From a virus, in the IMG/VR virus record IMGVR_UViG_3300030090_000365, positions 1-25,989 of that record: DNA of 25,989 bases. The stretch is one strand, 5' to 3'. The translations under genes and the position numbers were made by a program. The notes beneath the pieces are model-generated. The model worked only from the letters and a program-made list of their open reading frames with translations, had not been told where the DNA came from and did no database searches. Positions 15,783-24,296 of the stretch are shown piece after piece. The first letter of the stretch is position 1; each line of letters starts with the position of its first letter.

Positions 15783-15955
15783 TGCCTCACTATACTAAAA
15801 GATTAGACAAAGTTGTTAAAGCTTTAAAGAAAGCTTCAAAAGCCCATGCTCGTCAAGCAGATATATTACTTAACATTTTAGAAGACCAGAAAACAGATTA
15901 TGTCAAAACGAAAAAGAGACCCAAAAGTAGGAACAGGAAAAAAACCAAAGGGTAG
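15782..15955 (+). CDS. Small basic helical peptide (57 aa)
   Basis: Begins by TAATG overlap: MPHYTKRLDKVVKALKKASK, AHARQADILLNILEDQKTDY, then a Lys/Arg-rich end. The start (Y-T-K-R-L-x-K-V-V-K-x-L-K-K-A-S-K-x-H) is familiar from cyanophage-type small proteins. Its last 56 bases overlap the next gene in another frame, and there it reads KKRPKSRNRKKTKG. That basic tail may be a by-product of the overlap. Function unknown. Confidence 0.65.
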   Translation: MPHYTKRLDKVVKALKKASKAHARQADILLNILEDQKTDYVKTKKRPKSRNRKKTKG

Positions 15956-16214
15956 TGGTCGTCGTTTATATACTGACGAAAACCCCAAGGATACTGTTAG
16001 AATAAAATATGCAACACCTGCGGACGCTAGAGCTACTGTCGCAAAAGTTAGACGAATTAATAAACCATATGCTCGAAAGATACAGATACTTACGGTCATG
16101 GAACAAAGAAGTAAGTTTGGAGGCAAACCAGAACAAGCAAGGATTGCAAAAAAAGCAAAAGAAAGTTTAAAGAAGAAACACGATGGCACTAAAAAAAAGT
16201 CAAAGAAGTCTTAA
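15900..16214 (+). CDS. Conserved basic protein (GSGRRLYTDENP family)
   Basis: 104 residues, strongly basic. KVGTGKKPKGSGRRLYTDEN then PKDTVRIKYATPADARATVA, KVRRINKPYARKIQILTVME is a highly conserved sequence I recognise from cyanophages and other marine phages, with no known function. A helix with QARIAKKAKESLKKK and a lysine tail follow. Such strong conservation in a small basic virion-cluster protein suggests a defined structural or nucleic-acid role. It overlaps both neighbours (56 and 32 bases). The ribosome site is weak. Confidence 0.78.
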   Translation: MSKRKRDPKVGTGKKPKGSGRRLYTDENPKDTVRIKYATPADARATVAKVRRINKPYARKIQILTVMEQRSKFGGKPEQARIAKKAKESLKKKHDGTKKKSKKS

Positions 16215-16431
16215 GTCTTGGACTAAGCAGAAGTGGCGAACTAAGTCAGGTAAAAAATCTTCTGAAACAGGAGAAAGATATCTACCGTCTGCCGCTATCA
16301 AGGCTTTAACACCTGCAGAATATGCAGCAACATCACGAGCTAAACGCAAGGGAACTCGAAAGGGGAAACAACATGTTAAGCAGCCAAAAAGAATCGCAGC
16401 CAAAACCAGAAGATACAGACGAACAACTTGA
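16183..16431 (+). CDS. Conserved basic protein (WTKQKWRTKSGK family)
   Basis: 82 residues, about one third Lys or Arg. SLKSWTKQKWRTKSGKKSSE then TGERYLPSAAIKALTPAEYA, ATSRAKRKGTRKGKQHVKQP is another very recognisable core seen in marine phages and, as I recall, in some large DNA viruses. No function is known. It starts inside the previous gene (32-base overlap), and its last 59 bases overlap the next gene in a different frame. Confidence 0.76.
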   Translation: MALKKSQRSLKSWTKQKWRTKSGKKSSETGERYLPSAAIKALTPAEYAATSRAKRKGTRKGKQHVKQPKRIAAKTRRYRRTT

Positions 16432-16534
16432 ATTTAAATTTGAAAAGATAAAAAGAAAGAAAGAAAAAGAAAGAAAAAGAAAACTTAACTTACCAGATAA
16501 CCCACTAGATGAATTATTAAAGGACAAAAAATAA
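16373..16534 (+). CDS. Small charged helical peptide (53 aa)
   Basis: The start is set at ATG 16373, seven bases after AGGGG. An earlier in-frame ATG at 16322 has no ribosome site and lies deep inside the previous gene. The product starts MLSSQKESQPKPEDTDEQLE and has a dense KIKRKKEKERKRK helix and a NPLDELLKD end. The charge pattern suggests a helix or disordered linker. Its stop overlaps the next ATG by one base. No family recognised. Confidence 0.58.
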   Translation: MLSSQKESQPKPEDTDEQLEFKFEKIKRKKEKERKRKLNLPDNPLDELLKDKK

Positions 16535-17193
16535 TGGAAGAAGAAATGACAAATATGCAACCTATGCCAGCGGGTACAGAAGTACCAACTGCAGACCCTG
16601 CTGAAATAGCTGGTGGTTTTACTAATCAAGGAGACGCAGTTGAAGAAACTCAAAGTCAACCTATTGATATTTTTAGTTCTCCTACTCCAGGAGAAAGCTT
16701 AACTAAAAATCCTGAAGAAAAGTTTCCTTGGGAAAGCCCTCCTCAGTTTACAGAAGTTCAACCTTTTATGGAAGAAATATTTTTAAGTTTAACAGAAGAG
16801 GATGCTTATGTTGATTTACTTGGATTGTTAATGAGAGGTACTCCTGTTGATGAATTAACACAAGTTATTTTATATAGAGCAATGTCAACTGGTAAAGTAA
16901 ATCCTGATTTAATGTTATTATTAATAGAACCTTTAATGTATTTAATTATAGCTATAGCAGAAAACTCAGACATAGAACCTGTTATTTATGAAGGTGAAGA
17001 CATAGATGAAATGGATGAAGAATCTGCTCAAATGTATTTAGATAAATCAAAAGAATTTAAAGAAATGAAACCAGAAAAAATTAGAAAATCTAGTGTAGAA
17101 CCTTCTTTACTTGCAAAAGTAGAAGACTTACCAACAGCTGAAGAACTAGATATTTCAAGTGAACCAGAACAAGAAGAGGAAGGAATACTATAA
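16534..17193 (+). CDS. Acidic virion-cluster protein
   Basis: 219 residues. The first ~70 are disordered (Pro/Glu/Thr-rich). The core at about 70-165 contains KFPWESPPQFTEVQPFMEEI, then VDLLGLLMRGTPVDELTQVI and a hydrophobic helix PDLMLLLIEPLMYLIIAIAE. The C-terminus is very acidic. This WE.PP.F..V...........LTEE..Y..L.GLL..G.PV core is one I recognise in marine phage virion modules; its function is not known. It may pair with the strongly basic proteins just upstream or act as a scaffold (inference). TAATG overlaps join it to both neighbours, and AAAGGA precedes the start. Confidence 0.65.
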   Translation: MEEEMTNMQPMPAGTEVPTADPAEIAGGFTNQGDAVEETQSQPIDIFSSPTPGESLTKNPEEKFPWESPPQFTEVQPFMEEIFLSLTEEDAYVDLLGLLMRGTPVDELTQVILYRAMSTGKVNPDLMLLLIEPLMYLIIAIAENSDIEPVIYEGEDIDEMDEESAQMYLDKSKEFKEMKPEKIRKSSVEPSLLAKVEDLPTAEELDISSEPEQEEEGIL

Positions 17194-19220
17194 TGGTCGG
17201 TGTTTTAGATGTATTAGCAGGTTTTGCAAAAGATAACGAAGCAACAAGAAAAGAACGTCTTGCTGAAAGAAAAGAATTACTTGCTGAAAAAAAAGATTTA
17301 TTAAAACAAGTAGCTCTTAATAAATATGCAGCAGATGAGGCTATATATCAAAAGAACTTAGGAACTTGGTTGAATACTGAAAAAGAATTAGATATGTTAA
17401 AGTCTAGTGGAACTGCTTTAAATCCAAAAGATTTAGCTACAAAAATTGCTACGATAGAAGGTAGAATACCTAGCAATAGAGAAATAGAAGATGAAGAAAT
17501 GAGTCAAATATTGTCTCCTTATTTAGCAAATATTAAAGAATACGAAGATGAAAACGGTAATAAAAAATTTGATTACACTGGTAATTTAAAACCAGTTGCT
17601 CCATCTTTTGATAAATATTACAATCCAGATAAATATATATCAGCAGTAGATGATATGTCCAAAGCTGTTCAAGGAGACTGGGTAAGGTTTGTTAAAGGAG
17701 ATGAATCAATTGCAAAAGAAGATAAAATTTTAGCAACACTTCAAAATGATTTAGAAGAAGGTTCTTCAAGAGCTAATCTAGATATTAGAAATTATTTTGG
17801 AACTCCAGAAAAATATACCTTTGATAGAAAAGGTGACTCAACAGAAAAAGAAGTAGCTTTAGATGAGTCAGACTTATTTCAAACATTAAAAAACTCTCTT
17901 CCAACAGATGATACACAACAAAGAGAATTTTCAGAAACACCCGAAGGTAAAATTGCTCCTGATGGAAATGCCTGGACATTTAATCTGAATGATTACAACG
18001 CTCATGTAACGGATGAAAAAAGTTCAAGCGAAGTAAATAGAATAACTCTTAGTATTTTACAAACATTACCAGACGGTGAAGAAAAATATATATCAACACT
18101 TGAAAATGGAGAAAGAGTATTAGACGGTGATGCAAATGTAACTAGAGCTTTAATTGAAAATGCTTATAAAGAAATGAACGGCTATAGAGCTTTACAAGCT
18201 ATGCTAAATAATGATGCTAGTTTTTTAAATATGACAGGTGTTAGTAATGATTTACAAAAATGGTTTGCTGAAAATTCTGTAGGATTAAAAAATCAAAGTT
18301 TTTTAGGAAAAGGACAAATAGCTGCTATGTATATAATTCCTAATCCAGTTATGGGACATAGTGACCCTGTAAAAACAGCAGAAGTAAAACAAGATTTACA
18401 AAAATTAATTGAACAAGATTATAATGGTGTAGTAGCCATGTTTGAAGAAAAAGGAATAGCTATTCCTAATACTCAACCTGTAGATAAGACTAGTAGTTTT
18501 TCTCAGTGGCAAACTTATTTAGATGCTTACTCTAAAGGTTCATTAGAATATAAAGTTCCTTTTGCTCCAGTTAATGAAGAAAAAGCAGTTGAACTTAGAC
18601 AACCTATGATAACTGGAATGGCTATAAGCACTGATGTAACTCAAGAAAAAGAAATAAATGCAAATACTTTAGGTCTTTTTGTTATAAAACCTGATAATAC
18701 TGAAGCAGGTCCACAATTTCATAGTTGGAATGATATTCATCAATTTATGGAATCAGACCCTGAACGTGCAAAAGAAGTTATTTTTGGTGGTATAAACTCA
18801 GCAAATAGTGAATTTGAAGATAGTTATGAATCTATAAAACAACTATTTAATTTGACATCTTCTCCAATTGATGTAGCTGCAGGTGCTGCTCCTGAAGTTG
18901 CTACAATGGAGGAACAAATGAATGAAATAGTTCCACCTGCTATTACTGAACAAAGCATATCAGAACTAACTATGCCTCCTGGAAAAAAATTAATAGATAA
19001 GGGTAAAGAAACAACCAAAGATAATCCTGCTTATGCTGAATGGTTAAATCAAAATCAACAAGAATGGAATTCAAGTATAGATTATATCAATAGCATACAA
19101 CCTGAAAAATTCTTAGAAGGAACGACAAAGCAAAAACAACAAGGAAAAGAACCTATCTCTCCAGCTTGGAAAGAGTGGAATGAGAAATATAAGGATATAC
19201 TTAAAATAGGAAAACAATAA
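17193..19220 (+). CDS. Large putative internal virion protein (675 aa)
   Basis: 675 residues, acidic, without a signal or clear membrane segment. It starts with a charged coiled coil at about residues 13-60 (ERLAERKELLAEKKDLLKQV). The rest is mixed helical with no recognised catalytic motif. AGGAAGGA lies before the ATG, and TAATG overlaps join it to both neighbours. Its place directly before the 1227-aa protein suggests that they work together as internal or ejection proteins, as the T7 gp15 and gp16 pair does. This is position-based; I see no sequence match to T7. Confidence 0.55.
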   Translation: MVGVLDVLAGFAKDNEATRKERLAERKELLAEKKDLLKQVALNKYAADEAIYQKNLGTWLNTEKELDMLKSSGTALNPKDLATKIATIEGRIPSNREIEDEEMSQILSPYLANIKEYEDENGNKKFDYTGNLKPVAPSFDKYYNPDKYISAVDDMSKAVQGDWVRFVKGDESIAKEDKILATLQNDLEEGSSRANLDIRNYFGTPEKYTFDRKGDSTEKEVALDESDLFQTLKNSLPTDDTQQREFSETPEGKIAPDGNAWTFNLNDYNAHVTDEKSSSEVNRITLSILQTLPDGEEKYISTLENGERVLDGDANVTRALIENAYKEMNGYRALQAMLNNDASFLNMTGVSNDLQKWFAENSVGLKNQSFLGKGQIAAMYIIPNPVMGHSDPVKTAEVKQDLQKLIEQDYNGVVAMFEEKGIAIPNTQPVDKTSSFSQWQTYLDAYSKGSLEYKVPFAPVNEEKAVELRQPMITGMAISTDVTQEKEINANTLGLFVIKPDNTEAGPQFHSWNDIHQFMESDPERAKEVIFGGINSANSEFEDSYESIKQLFNLTSSPIDVAAGAAPEVATMEEQMNEIVPPAITEQSISELTMPPGKKLIDKGKETTKDNPAYAEWLNQNQQEWNSSIDYINSIQPEKFLEGTTKQKQQGKEPISPAWKEWNEKYKDILKIGKQ

Positions 19221-22200
19221 TGACTAGTTCAGCTGAAGAACTTTTTTTTGGTTCTCAACCACAAACTATAAATACTGGTCAGTCTTCAGCTGAGCAAAAA
19301 TTTTTTGGAACACAGGAACAACCTGTTATTACAAATAATCAACCTTCTTCAGCTGAACAAAAATTTTTTGGAACACAAGAAGAACAAATTCCTAGTGCAT
19401 TTCAAGGACAAGAACCAGATAAAACTGAACTGATGAGATATGGGTGGGCGTTAGAAACTAATTTAGTTGGTGATTTGTGGAGATTAGGACGTGCCGCTTT
19501 AGATTCTGAAAAAACTATTAAAGATATTGAAGCTGAAAGAATAGCTAAAATATACGAAGACCCAGAATTTGCAAAGTTTAAAGATGGGTCTTTTGATAAT
19601 AATCCATATGTATGGGCAGGTCGTATAGGTGTTATGGCAACTGACCCTATTTATGCGTTAATGCCTTGGGCACAAGCAGCTAGAGCAGGTAATTTTATAG
19701 GTAAGGGTGGTGCTGCTTTATTTTCTCTAGGTTCTGCTACTGGTGCTGCTGATGCTGCTATTAGAACAAAAGCTAGAACAGGTTCTGTTGATTGGAAAAT
19801 GGTAGGACTTGGTGCAACTATTGGTGGTGGAGCTACAGTTGCTTTAGGTGGTGCAGGTAAAGCCTTACCTCACATGTTTCCTTCTTTATTTAAAAATAAA
19901 AAAATAGCTGAAGCAGCCGTTCAATCTGCAAAGGGTAAAACTGTTCCATTATTAACTGATGGAGAAACAGCTATACTAAATTCTATAAATAAATCTGACA
20001 AAGTAACACTAGCTTTTAAAAATATAGAAGATGCAGATAACGCATTATTTAAATTACTAGGAGAAAAAGAAAGACTAGCATCTGTTGTTACAAAAGAAGT
20101 AGCTAAAGTTAGAAAAATAAAAAAAGGAGAGCCATCAAAAAAACCAAAGTTTGAAACTACTGGAGATTCTCCTGGTATTATAGTTGGAACAAACGAAGTA
20201 AATAGAAGAGCTTTAAAAAAGGCCATGGGAGATTTACAAAAAGCTAGAGAAGCTAGAAGAACTTTTTTAAAGCAATGGGATGATGAAGTTTTACAAGCAC
20301 AAAATAAAGTTACTCGTTCCCATAGTGAATATTACATGAATATTCTAAGAGAATTAGAAGCTAATCAGTTAATGACAACTAAAGTTATAAGAGGTTTTGC
20401 TTACAATTTTACTAGACCTGTAGTAGGTGGTTTATTTGGTGCTGGTGCAGGAACTTTATTTGGTGCTGATGATGAAGATGTTATTTATTGGTCTGCTGCA
20501 GGTGCAGGAGCTGGTGCTGTTACAAGATTATTAAGAAGTGGTTTGGTTACAGGGCTTCCTATTCAAACACAAAAAGCTGTAGCAAAAGAAATACAAGGTA
20601 ACTATTTACAACAAGCTTTAAGATGGGCTAATATAAATTTATCTACTACAACAGCAACTAAGTTATCTGCTCACGGAAAAGTAATGGATGAGATATCTAC
20701 CTTACTATTTCCTAAATTTATGAAAAGTCCTAAAAGAGATGCTTTTGGTAGACTTCTACCTGACGAAATGCAACCTACATTAGGTATAGCAGATAATGTA
20801 GAAGACGCAACAGCTCAACAAATGACTTTCTGGATAGGTGGTATAGATGAAGTTCTTGATGGAGCTTCTTTATCACTTCAAAGAGAAGCATTAAGATTAG
20901 TTAGAGGTGATAAAACTATAAAAGCTAGTACTGAAGCTAAAGCTCTTGCTAGTAGAATAAAAAATTATGTATCTAGATTTAAAAAATATTATAATGATGT
21001 AGGTATAAAAGAAAAAAATATTTATGATAATTTCTTTTTTAGAAAATATAACTATCAAAATATAGCAAAAGACCCAGAAGGTTTTAGACAAACATTAATA
21101 CAGATATTTAAAAATTTAAAAAATAAAAATCCAGGGGCAGCTGCTGATGAATTTATTAATAGTATAAACAGCAGTAGAGTTAGAGATATACTAAGTCCGC
21201 AAACTCTAGGACAAACAACTAATTTAAAAGGTAAAGTTTACTTACCTCTTACAGAACACATCAAATATGATAGGGTTTTACAAGGTGACTATAATAAAGT
21301 AGAAAAACTTTTAATGGATGGTGGTTGGATAGTAGATGATGTCAATCAAGTTCTTATTGATGTTGTTCAAAGAAGTGTTAGGTCAGTAGAATTTGCAAGA
21401 AAGTTTGGAGCTAACGGTGAGTTTCTTTCTCCTTTATTAAAAAAATTAGGTAATCAATATAAAGAACGAGGATTTAAATTAGGTCAAGAGGGCACTGGAG
21501 AAAAGGTATACGGAAGAGCACACTCAAGAGAGTTAAAATATTTAGCTGACAGTATTAATGGATTTTTTGGGAAGTATGGTAATAATAACCTTCCTCCTGC
21601 TGTAAGAAGTTTAACTGCTTTTGCTTCTTCTATGGCAAATTTTGAAATGATGGATAAAGTTACACTAGCTAACCTTGGTGACTTAGTTCAACCTTTTGTA
21701 AATAGCACAAATTTTTTAGCTGCTTTACAAGCCGCACCTTTAGGAATAGGCAGAGTATTTAGAGGCAGTGGAACTTCTTTATTTACTAGAGGTGAAGGTA
21801 GTGCTGCTAAATTACTAGACCAAAAACTTGTTAAATCAACTGAAGAAGCTATTAGAAGAACATACATAGCAGGTGGTCAAGGAACTGATGCACCAATAAA
21901 TTCTAAATTAATATTTGGTGAAGGTGCTACAGCACAAAAATTAAATCAAGGCTTTTTTAAACTTGTAGGTTTAGAGTATGTTACAGATTTAGCTAGAAGA
22001 TTTGCATTTAATGCTGGTGCTATTGATGCTCACAAATCTTTAATATCTTTAGTTAAGACTGTTGAAAGAGGAAAGTTTAGTTCTATAGATGAAGTTGTAA
22101 GAAGAAAACCACGAGCAATAAAACATTTAATGGATAGTGGTGTATTAAAAGTAAAAGACGGCAAAGTAATAAACTCAGATGAGTTAATATCACTTGGACA

Positions 22201-22903
22201 ATTTAAAACTGCTGATGATATGTTAAACTCTGATGCGGGTAAAAAGTTTTTAATAAGAGCTGGTAATCACGCAATGAATAGAGATGCTATTATTCCTAAT
22301 GTAGGTAATAGATTGTTGTTTGCTCAAAGTAGAAATCCTTTAATAAGAATGCTTGGACAATTTAGTTCTTGGGCTATGGCTAAAACTGCACAAACTGACG
22401 CAATGATAGCTCGTATAGATGAAGGTAGTGCACCTGGAGCTAAACAAGCTTTACTTATGATGCTTTCACTAAGCTTATATGGTGGAATAAAAGACTTAAG
22501 AGACATTGTAACTTTTGGACATGTTCGTAACAACAGTCCTATACTTGACCATCCTGATGTAAACTTACAAAGATGGACTTCTGAAGCTTTTCAAATGAGT
22601 GGACTTGGTGGTTGGATGGGAACTACTTTTGTAAATCAAACCGTAGGTTATGGTTCGGATAGACCTATATCTATAGCTCCTTTATTACAACCAGCAGAAG
22701 GTGCTGTTAAAACTGGTGCTGCTGTTCTTTCAAGAGATTGGGAAACTTTTTATAGAGAATACTATAATATTCTTCCTATGCCAACTTGGAGAGCTTTAAT
22801 AACTAGGTTAACAGGTGTTAATTTAATAGGAGCTACAGAAACTGTTGAAGAATCTAAACCATTAACAAATCAACTATTTGAAAAAACAGGATTATCAAAC
22901 TAA
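19220..22903 (+). CDS. Very large putative internal virion/ejection protein (1227 aa)
   Basis: 1227 residues, close in size to T7 gp16 (about 1318). The N-terminus carries three copies of SSAE(Q/E)(K/L)FFG(T/S)Q. Gly/Ala-rich, membrane-compatible stretches follow near 190-216 (VGLGATIGGGATVALGGAGK) and 400-440 (VVGGLFGAGAGTLFGADDED, then AAGAGAGAVTRLL). Long helical regions follow, including GQFSSWAMAKTAQTDAM near 1045-1062. No catalytic motif is evident. The glycine-zipper-like segments suit insertion into a membrane during DNA ejection. A good AGGAA precedes the start, which overlaps the previous stop. Function inferred from size, order and composition. Confidence 0.6.
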   Translation: MTSSAEELFFGSQPQTINTGQSSAEQKFFGTQEQPVITNNQPSSAEQKFFGTQEEQIPSAFQGQEPDKTELMRYGWALETNLVGDLWRLGRAALDSEKTIKDIEAERIAKIYEDPEFAKFKDGSFDNNPYVWAGRIGVMATDPIYALMPWAQAARAGNFIGKGGAALFSLGSATGAADAAIRTKARTGSVDWKMVGLGATIGGGATVALGGAGKALPHMFPSLFKNKKIAEAAVQSAKGKTVPLLTDGETAILNSINKSDKVTLAFKNIEDADNALFKLLGEKERLASVVTKEVAKVRKIKKGEPSKKPKFETTGDSPGIIVGTNEVNRRALKKAMGDLQKAREARRTFLKQWDDEVLQAQNKVTRSHSEYYMNILRELEANQLMTTKVIRGFAYNFTRPVVGGLFGAGAGTLFGADDEDVIYWSAAGAGAGAVTRLLRSGLVTGLPIQTQKAVAKEIQGNYLQQALRWANINLSTTTATKLSAHGKVMDEISTLLFPKFMKSPKRDAFGRLLPDEMQPTLGIADNVEDATAQQMTFWIGGIDEVLDGASLSLQREALRLVRGDKTIKASTEAKALASRIKNYVSRFKKYYNDVGIKEKNIYDNFFFRKYNYQNIAKDPEGFRQTLIQIFKNLKNKNPGAAADEFINSINSSRVRDILSPQTLGQTTNLKGKVYLPLTEHIKYDRVLQGDYNKVEKLLMDGGWIVDDVNQVLIDVVQRSVRSVEFARKFGANGEFLSPLLKKLGNQYKERGFKLGQEGTGEKVYGRAHSRELKYLADSINGFFGKYGNNNLPPAVRSLTAFASSMANFEMMDKVTLANLGDLVQPFVNSTNFLAALQAAPLGIGRVFRGSGTSLFTRGEGSAAKLLDQKLVKSTEEAIRRTYIAGGQGTDAPINSKLIFGEGATAQKLNQGFFKLVGLEYVTDLARRFAFNAGAIDAHKSLISLVKTVERGKFSSIDEVVRRKPRAIKHLMDSGVLKVKDGKVINSDELISLGQFKTADDMLNSDAGKKFLIRAGNHAMNRDAIIPNVGNRLLFAQSRNPLIRMLGQFSSWAMAKTAQTDAMIARIDEGSAPGAKQALLMMLSLSLYGGIKDLRDIVTFGHVRNNSPILDHPDVNLQRWTSEAFQMSGLGGWMGTTFVNQTVGYGSDRPISIAPLLQPAEGAVKTGAAVLSRDWETFYREYYNILPMPTWRALITRLTGVNLIGATETVEESKPLTNQLFEKTGLSN
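19226..19378 (+). repeat. Three N-terminal SSAE-FFG-Q peptide repeats
   Basis: Residues 3-13 (SSAEELFFGSQ), 22-32 (SSAEQKFFGTQ) and 43-53 (SSAEQKFFGTQ) of the 1227-aa protein, encoded at 19226-19258, 19283-19315 and 19346-19378. The spacing is 19 and 21 residues, with Gln/Asn/Pro-rich linkers. Copies two and three are nearly identical in DNA as well. Confidence 0.85.
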
Positions 22904-24234
22904 TGGATAAATCAAGTAAAAAATTATTGTCAGAGTTTAAACCAAAGGGTTATAAACATGGTGGTTATCATAGTTTGTTAGATGAATTTATGGAAGTGGG
23001 TGGTAAATCTTACGGTGTGCTATCTAGTCAAGCCGCATTTAATAAATATAGTCCAGTTAGAACTCCCACTAGAAAAAGTATATTTGATTCTACTGAATAC
23101 TTTGGTAAAAGAGTTAAACTAAATGAGGGCGGAGAAGTCACAGTATATAATAATCCAGGTAATATAGAATCTGGTCAAGGATTTGCTGGAGAAACAGGTG
23201 ATACTTATGCTAAAGATAGAAAGAATAATAAGAAACCTTTTGTAGTTTTTGATAGTCCAGAAATGGGTGTTCGTGCTTTAGCTATGGATTTACAAACTAA
23301 AATTAAAAGACACGATGGAAATGTAAATAAAATTATAGAACAGTATGCACCAGATAATGAAAATGATACTAAAAAATATCAAGAGTTTGTAAAAAAACAA
23401 GTAGGAAAAGATAAAGTTACTACTGCAGATTTAAAATCTTTTGTAGAAGCAATAATAAAAAAAGAAAATAAACCAGAAACAGCCTCTTATTATTTAGATA
23501 ATACAGAAGCAGTTGATAAAGGAATAGCATTATCCTATTTTCAACTACCATCTAACAAATCTTTTAAAGATGTACAAGCTTTGTTTGCTAGTCCTAGAGA
23601 AAAAGAAAAAAATATTCCTTTGCCTCCTAGAGCAAAACCAAGAGACAAAAAAAGTAGGTTATATCGTTATAGAAATAGACCTACAACAGTATTTGACGAA
23701 GACTTAACTAACCCAGAAGAAGGTCCTAGAAATTATAGAATGCCTTTCCAGTATGGTGGTGGTGCTGACGCAGGAGCTGGTAGTGGTTTTGGTGGTGGTG
23801 GTGATAGTAGTGGTGGTAACACAGGTGGTAATAAAGGTGGTAATAAAGGTGATAGAAGAGGTGTTACAAGTCTTAGAGACAGTGGTATGGTACAAGGCTC
23901 AACTGGATATGGCCCAGCAGGTGCAGGTGGACAAGCATTAGGGCCTAGTGGTAATCAAGGTGGTAATCAAGGTAATCAACAAGATACGACAGAAGATAAT
24001 ACAACTACTTTTAATTCTCCTTCATTTAGTCCAACATATGATTATACTCCACCTAAAAAAGATAGTTTATTAGATGATGTTGTGGATACTTATAGAGACC
24101 TTACAACTTTTAATACTCCTTTAGGAGAACTCTCAATAACACCTAAAAGTTTAACATCATTCGAGGCAAAACTTAGTTTTTCTACAGGTAATCTTAAAAA
24201 GGGCGGTCTGTTAGATAGAAGCCGTAAAAAATAA
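22903..24234 (+). CDS. Virion protein with lysozyme/transglycosylase-like module
   Basis: 443 residues. At about 82-170 it has YNNPGNIESGQGFAGETGD, FVVFDSPEMGVRALAMDL and IIEQYAPDNENDTKKYQEFV. This matches a phage lysozyme-like domain pattern (NNPGN......F.VF..PE.G.RA......I...YAPP.ENDT..Y). Such virion modules open peptidoglycan during DNA entry. I cannot point to a proven catalytic residue. A Gly/Asn-rich linker (about 284-365) and a Pro/Thr-rich C-terminus follow. Short GG boxes occur at residues 15-21 (KGYKHGG), 72-79 (KLNEGGEV) and near the end (LKKGGLL). The gene ends directly against a promoter. It is probably a particle-bound enzyme with the ejection proteins. Confidence 0.66.
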   Translation: MDKSSKKLLSEFKPKGYKHGGYHSLLDEFMEVGGKSYGVLSSQAAFNKYSPVRTPTRKSIFDSTEYFGKRVKLNEGGEVTVYNNPGNIESGQGFAGETGDTYAKDRKNNKKPFVVFDSPEMGVRALAMDLQTKIKRHDGNVNKIIEQYAPDNENDTKKYQEFVKKQVGKDKVTTADLKSFVEAIIKKENKPETASYYLDNTEAVDKGIALSYFQLPSNKSFKDVQALFASPREKEKNIPLPPRAKPRDKKSRLYRYRNRPTTVFDEDLTNPEEGPRNYRMPFQYGGGADAGAGSGFGGGGDSSGGNTGGNKGGNKGDRRGVTSLRDSGMVQGSTGYGPAGAGGQALGPSGNQGGNQGNQQDTTEDNTTTFNSPSFSPTYDYTPPKKDSLLDDVVDTYRDLTTFNTPLGELSITPKSLTSFEAKLSFSTGNLKKGGLLDRSRKK

Positions 24235-24263
24235 TTGACAAATTATTATTTTTATGGTATAAT
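24235..24263 (+). promoter_or_regulatory. Consensus sigma-70 promoter for hsp20 section
   Basis: TTGACA at 24235-24240 touches the previous stop codon. A 17-base spacer follows, then TATAAT at 24258-24263 with TGG before it (an extended -10). It is almost the same as the promoter at 4620. It would drive hsp20 and the genes after it. Confidence 0.88.
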
Positions 24264-24269
24264 AAATAT

Positions 24270-24296
24270 TTGGAGTGGCTATAGGTAGCACTCTAG
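24270..24296 (+). promoter_or_regulatory. Leader stem-loop upstream of hsp20
   Basis: GAGTG (24273-24277) pairs with CACTC (24289-24293), and CTA (24279-24281) with TAG (24286-24288), around a TAGG loop. G24278 bulges out. Outer T-A and G-T pairs extend it. It sits at the predicted 5' end of the hsp20 transcript. It has no following T-run, so it is not a classic terminator. Confidence 0.55.

Noticed and set aside
16322-16372. Upstream ATG for the 53-aa charged peptide
   Set aside because: No ribosome site, and it would extend the overlap with the previous gene to over 100 bases; ATG 16373 has AGGGG in place.
23753-23941. Val-rich + strand frame in the 22903 gene
   Set aside because: A frame-shifted reading of the GGT repeats that code for the Gly linker.
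1654-24000. Open frames of 60-130 codons on the - strand inside the large + strand genes
   Set aside because: They mirror the codon pattern of the + strand genes, have no ribosome sites or recognisable products, and lie entirely within well-supported genes.
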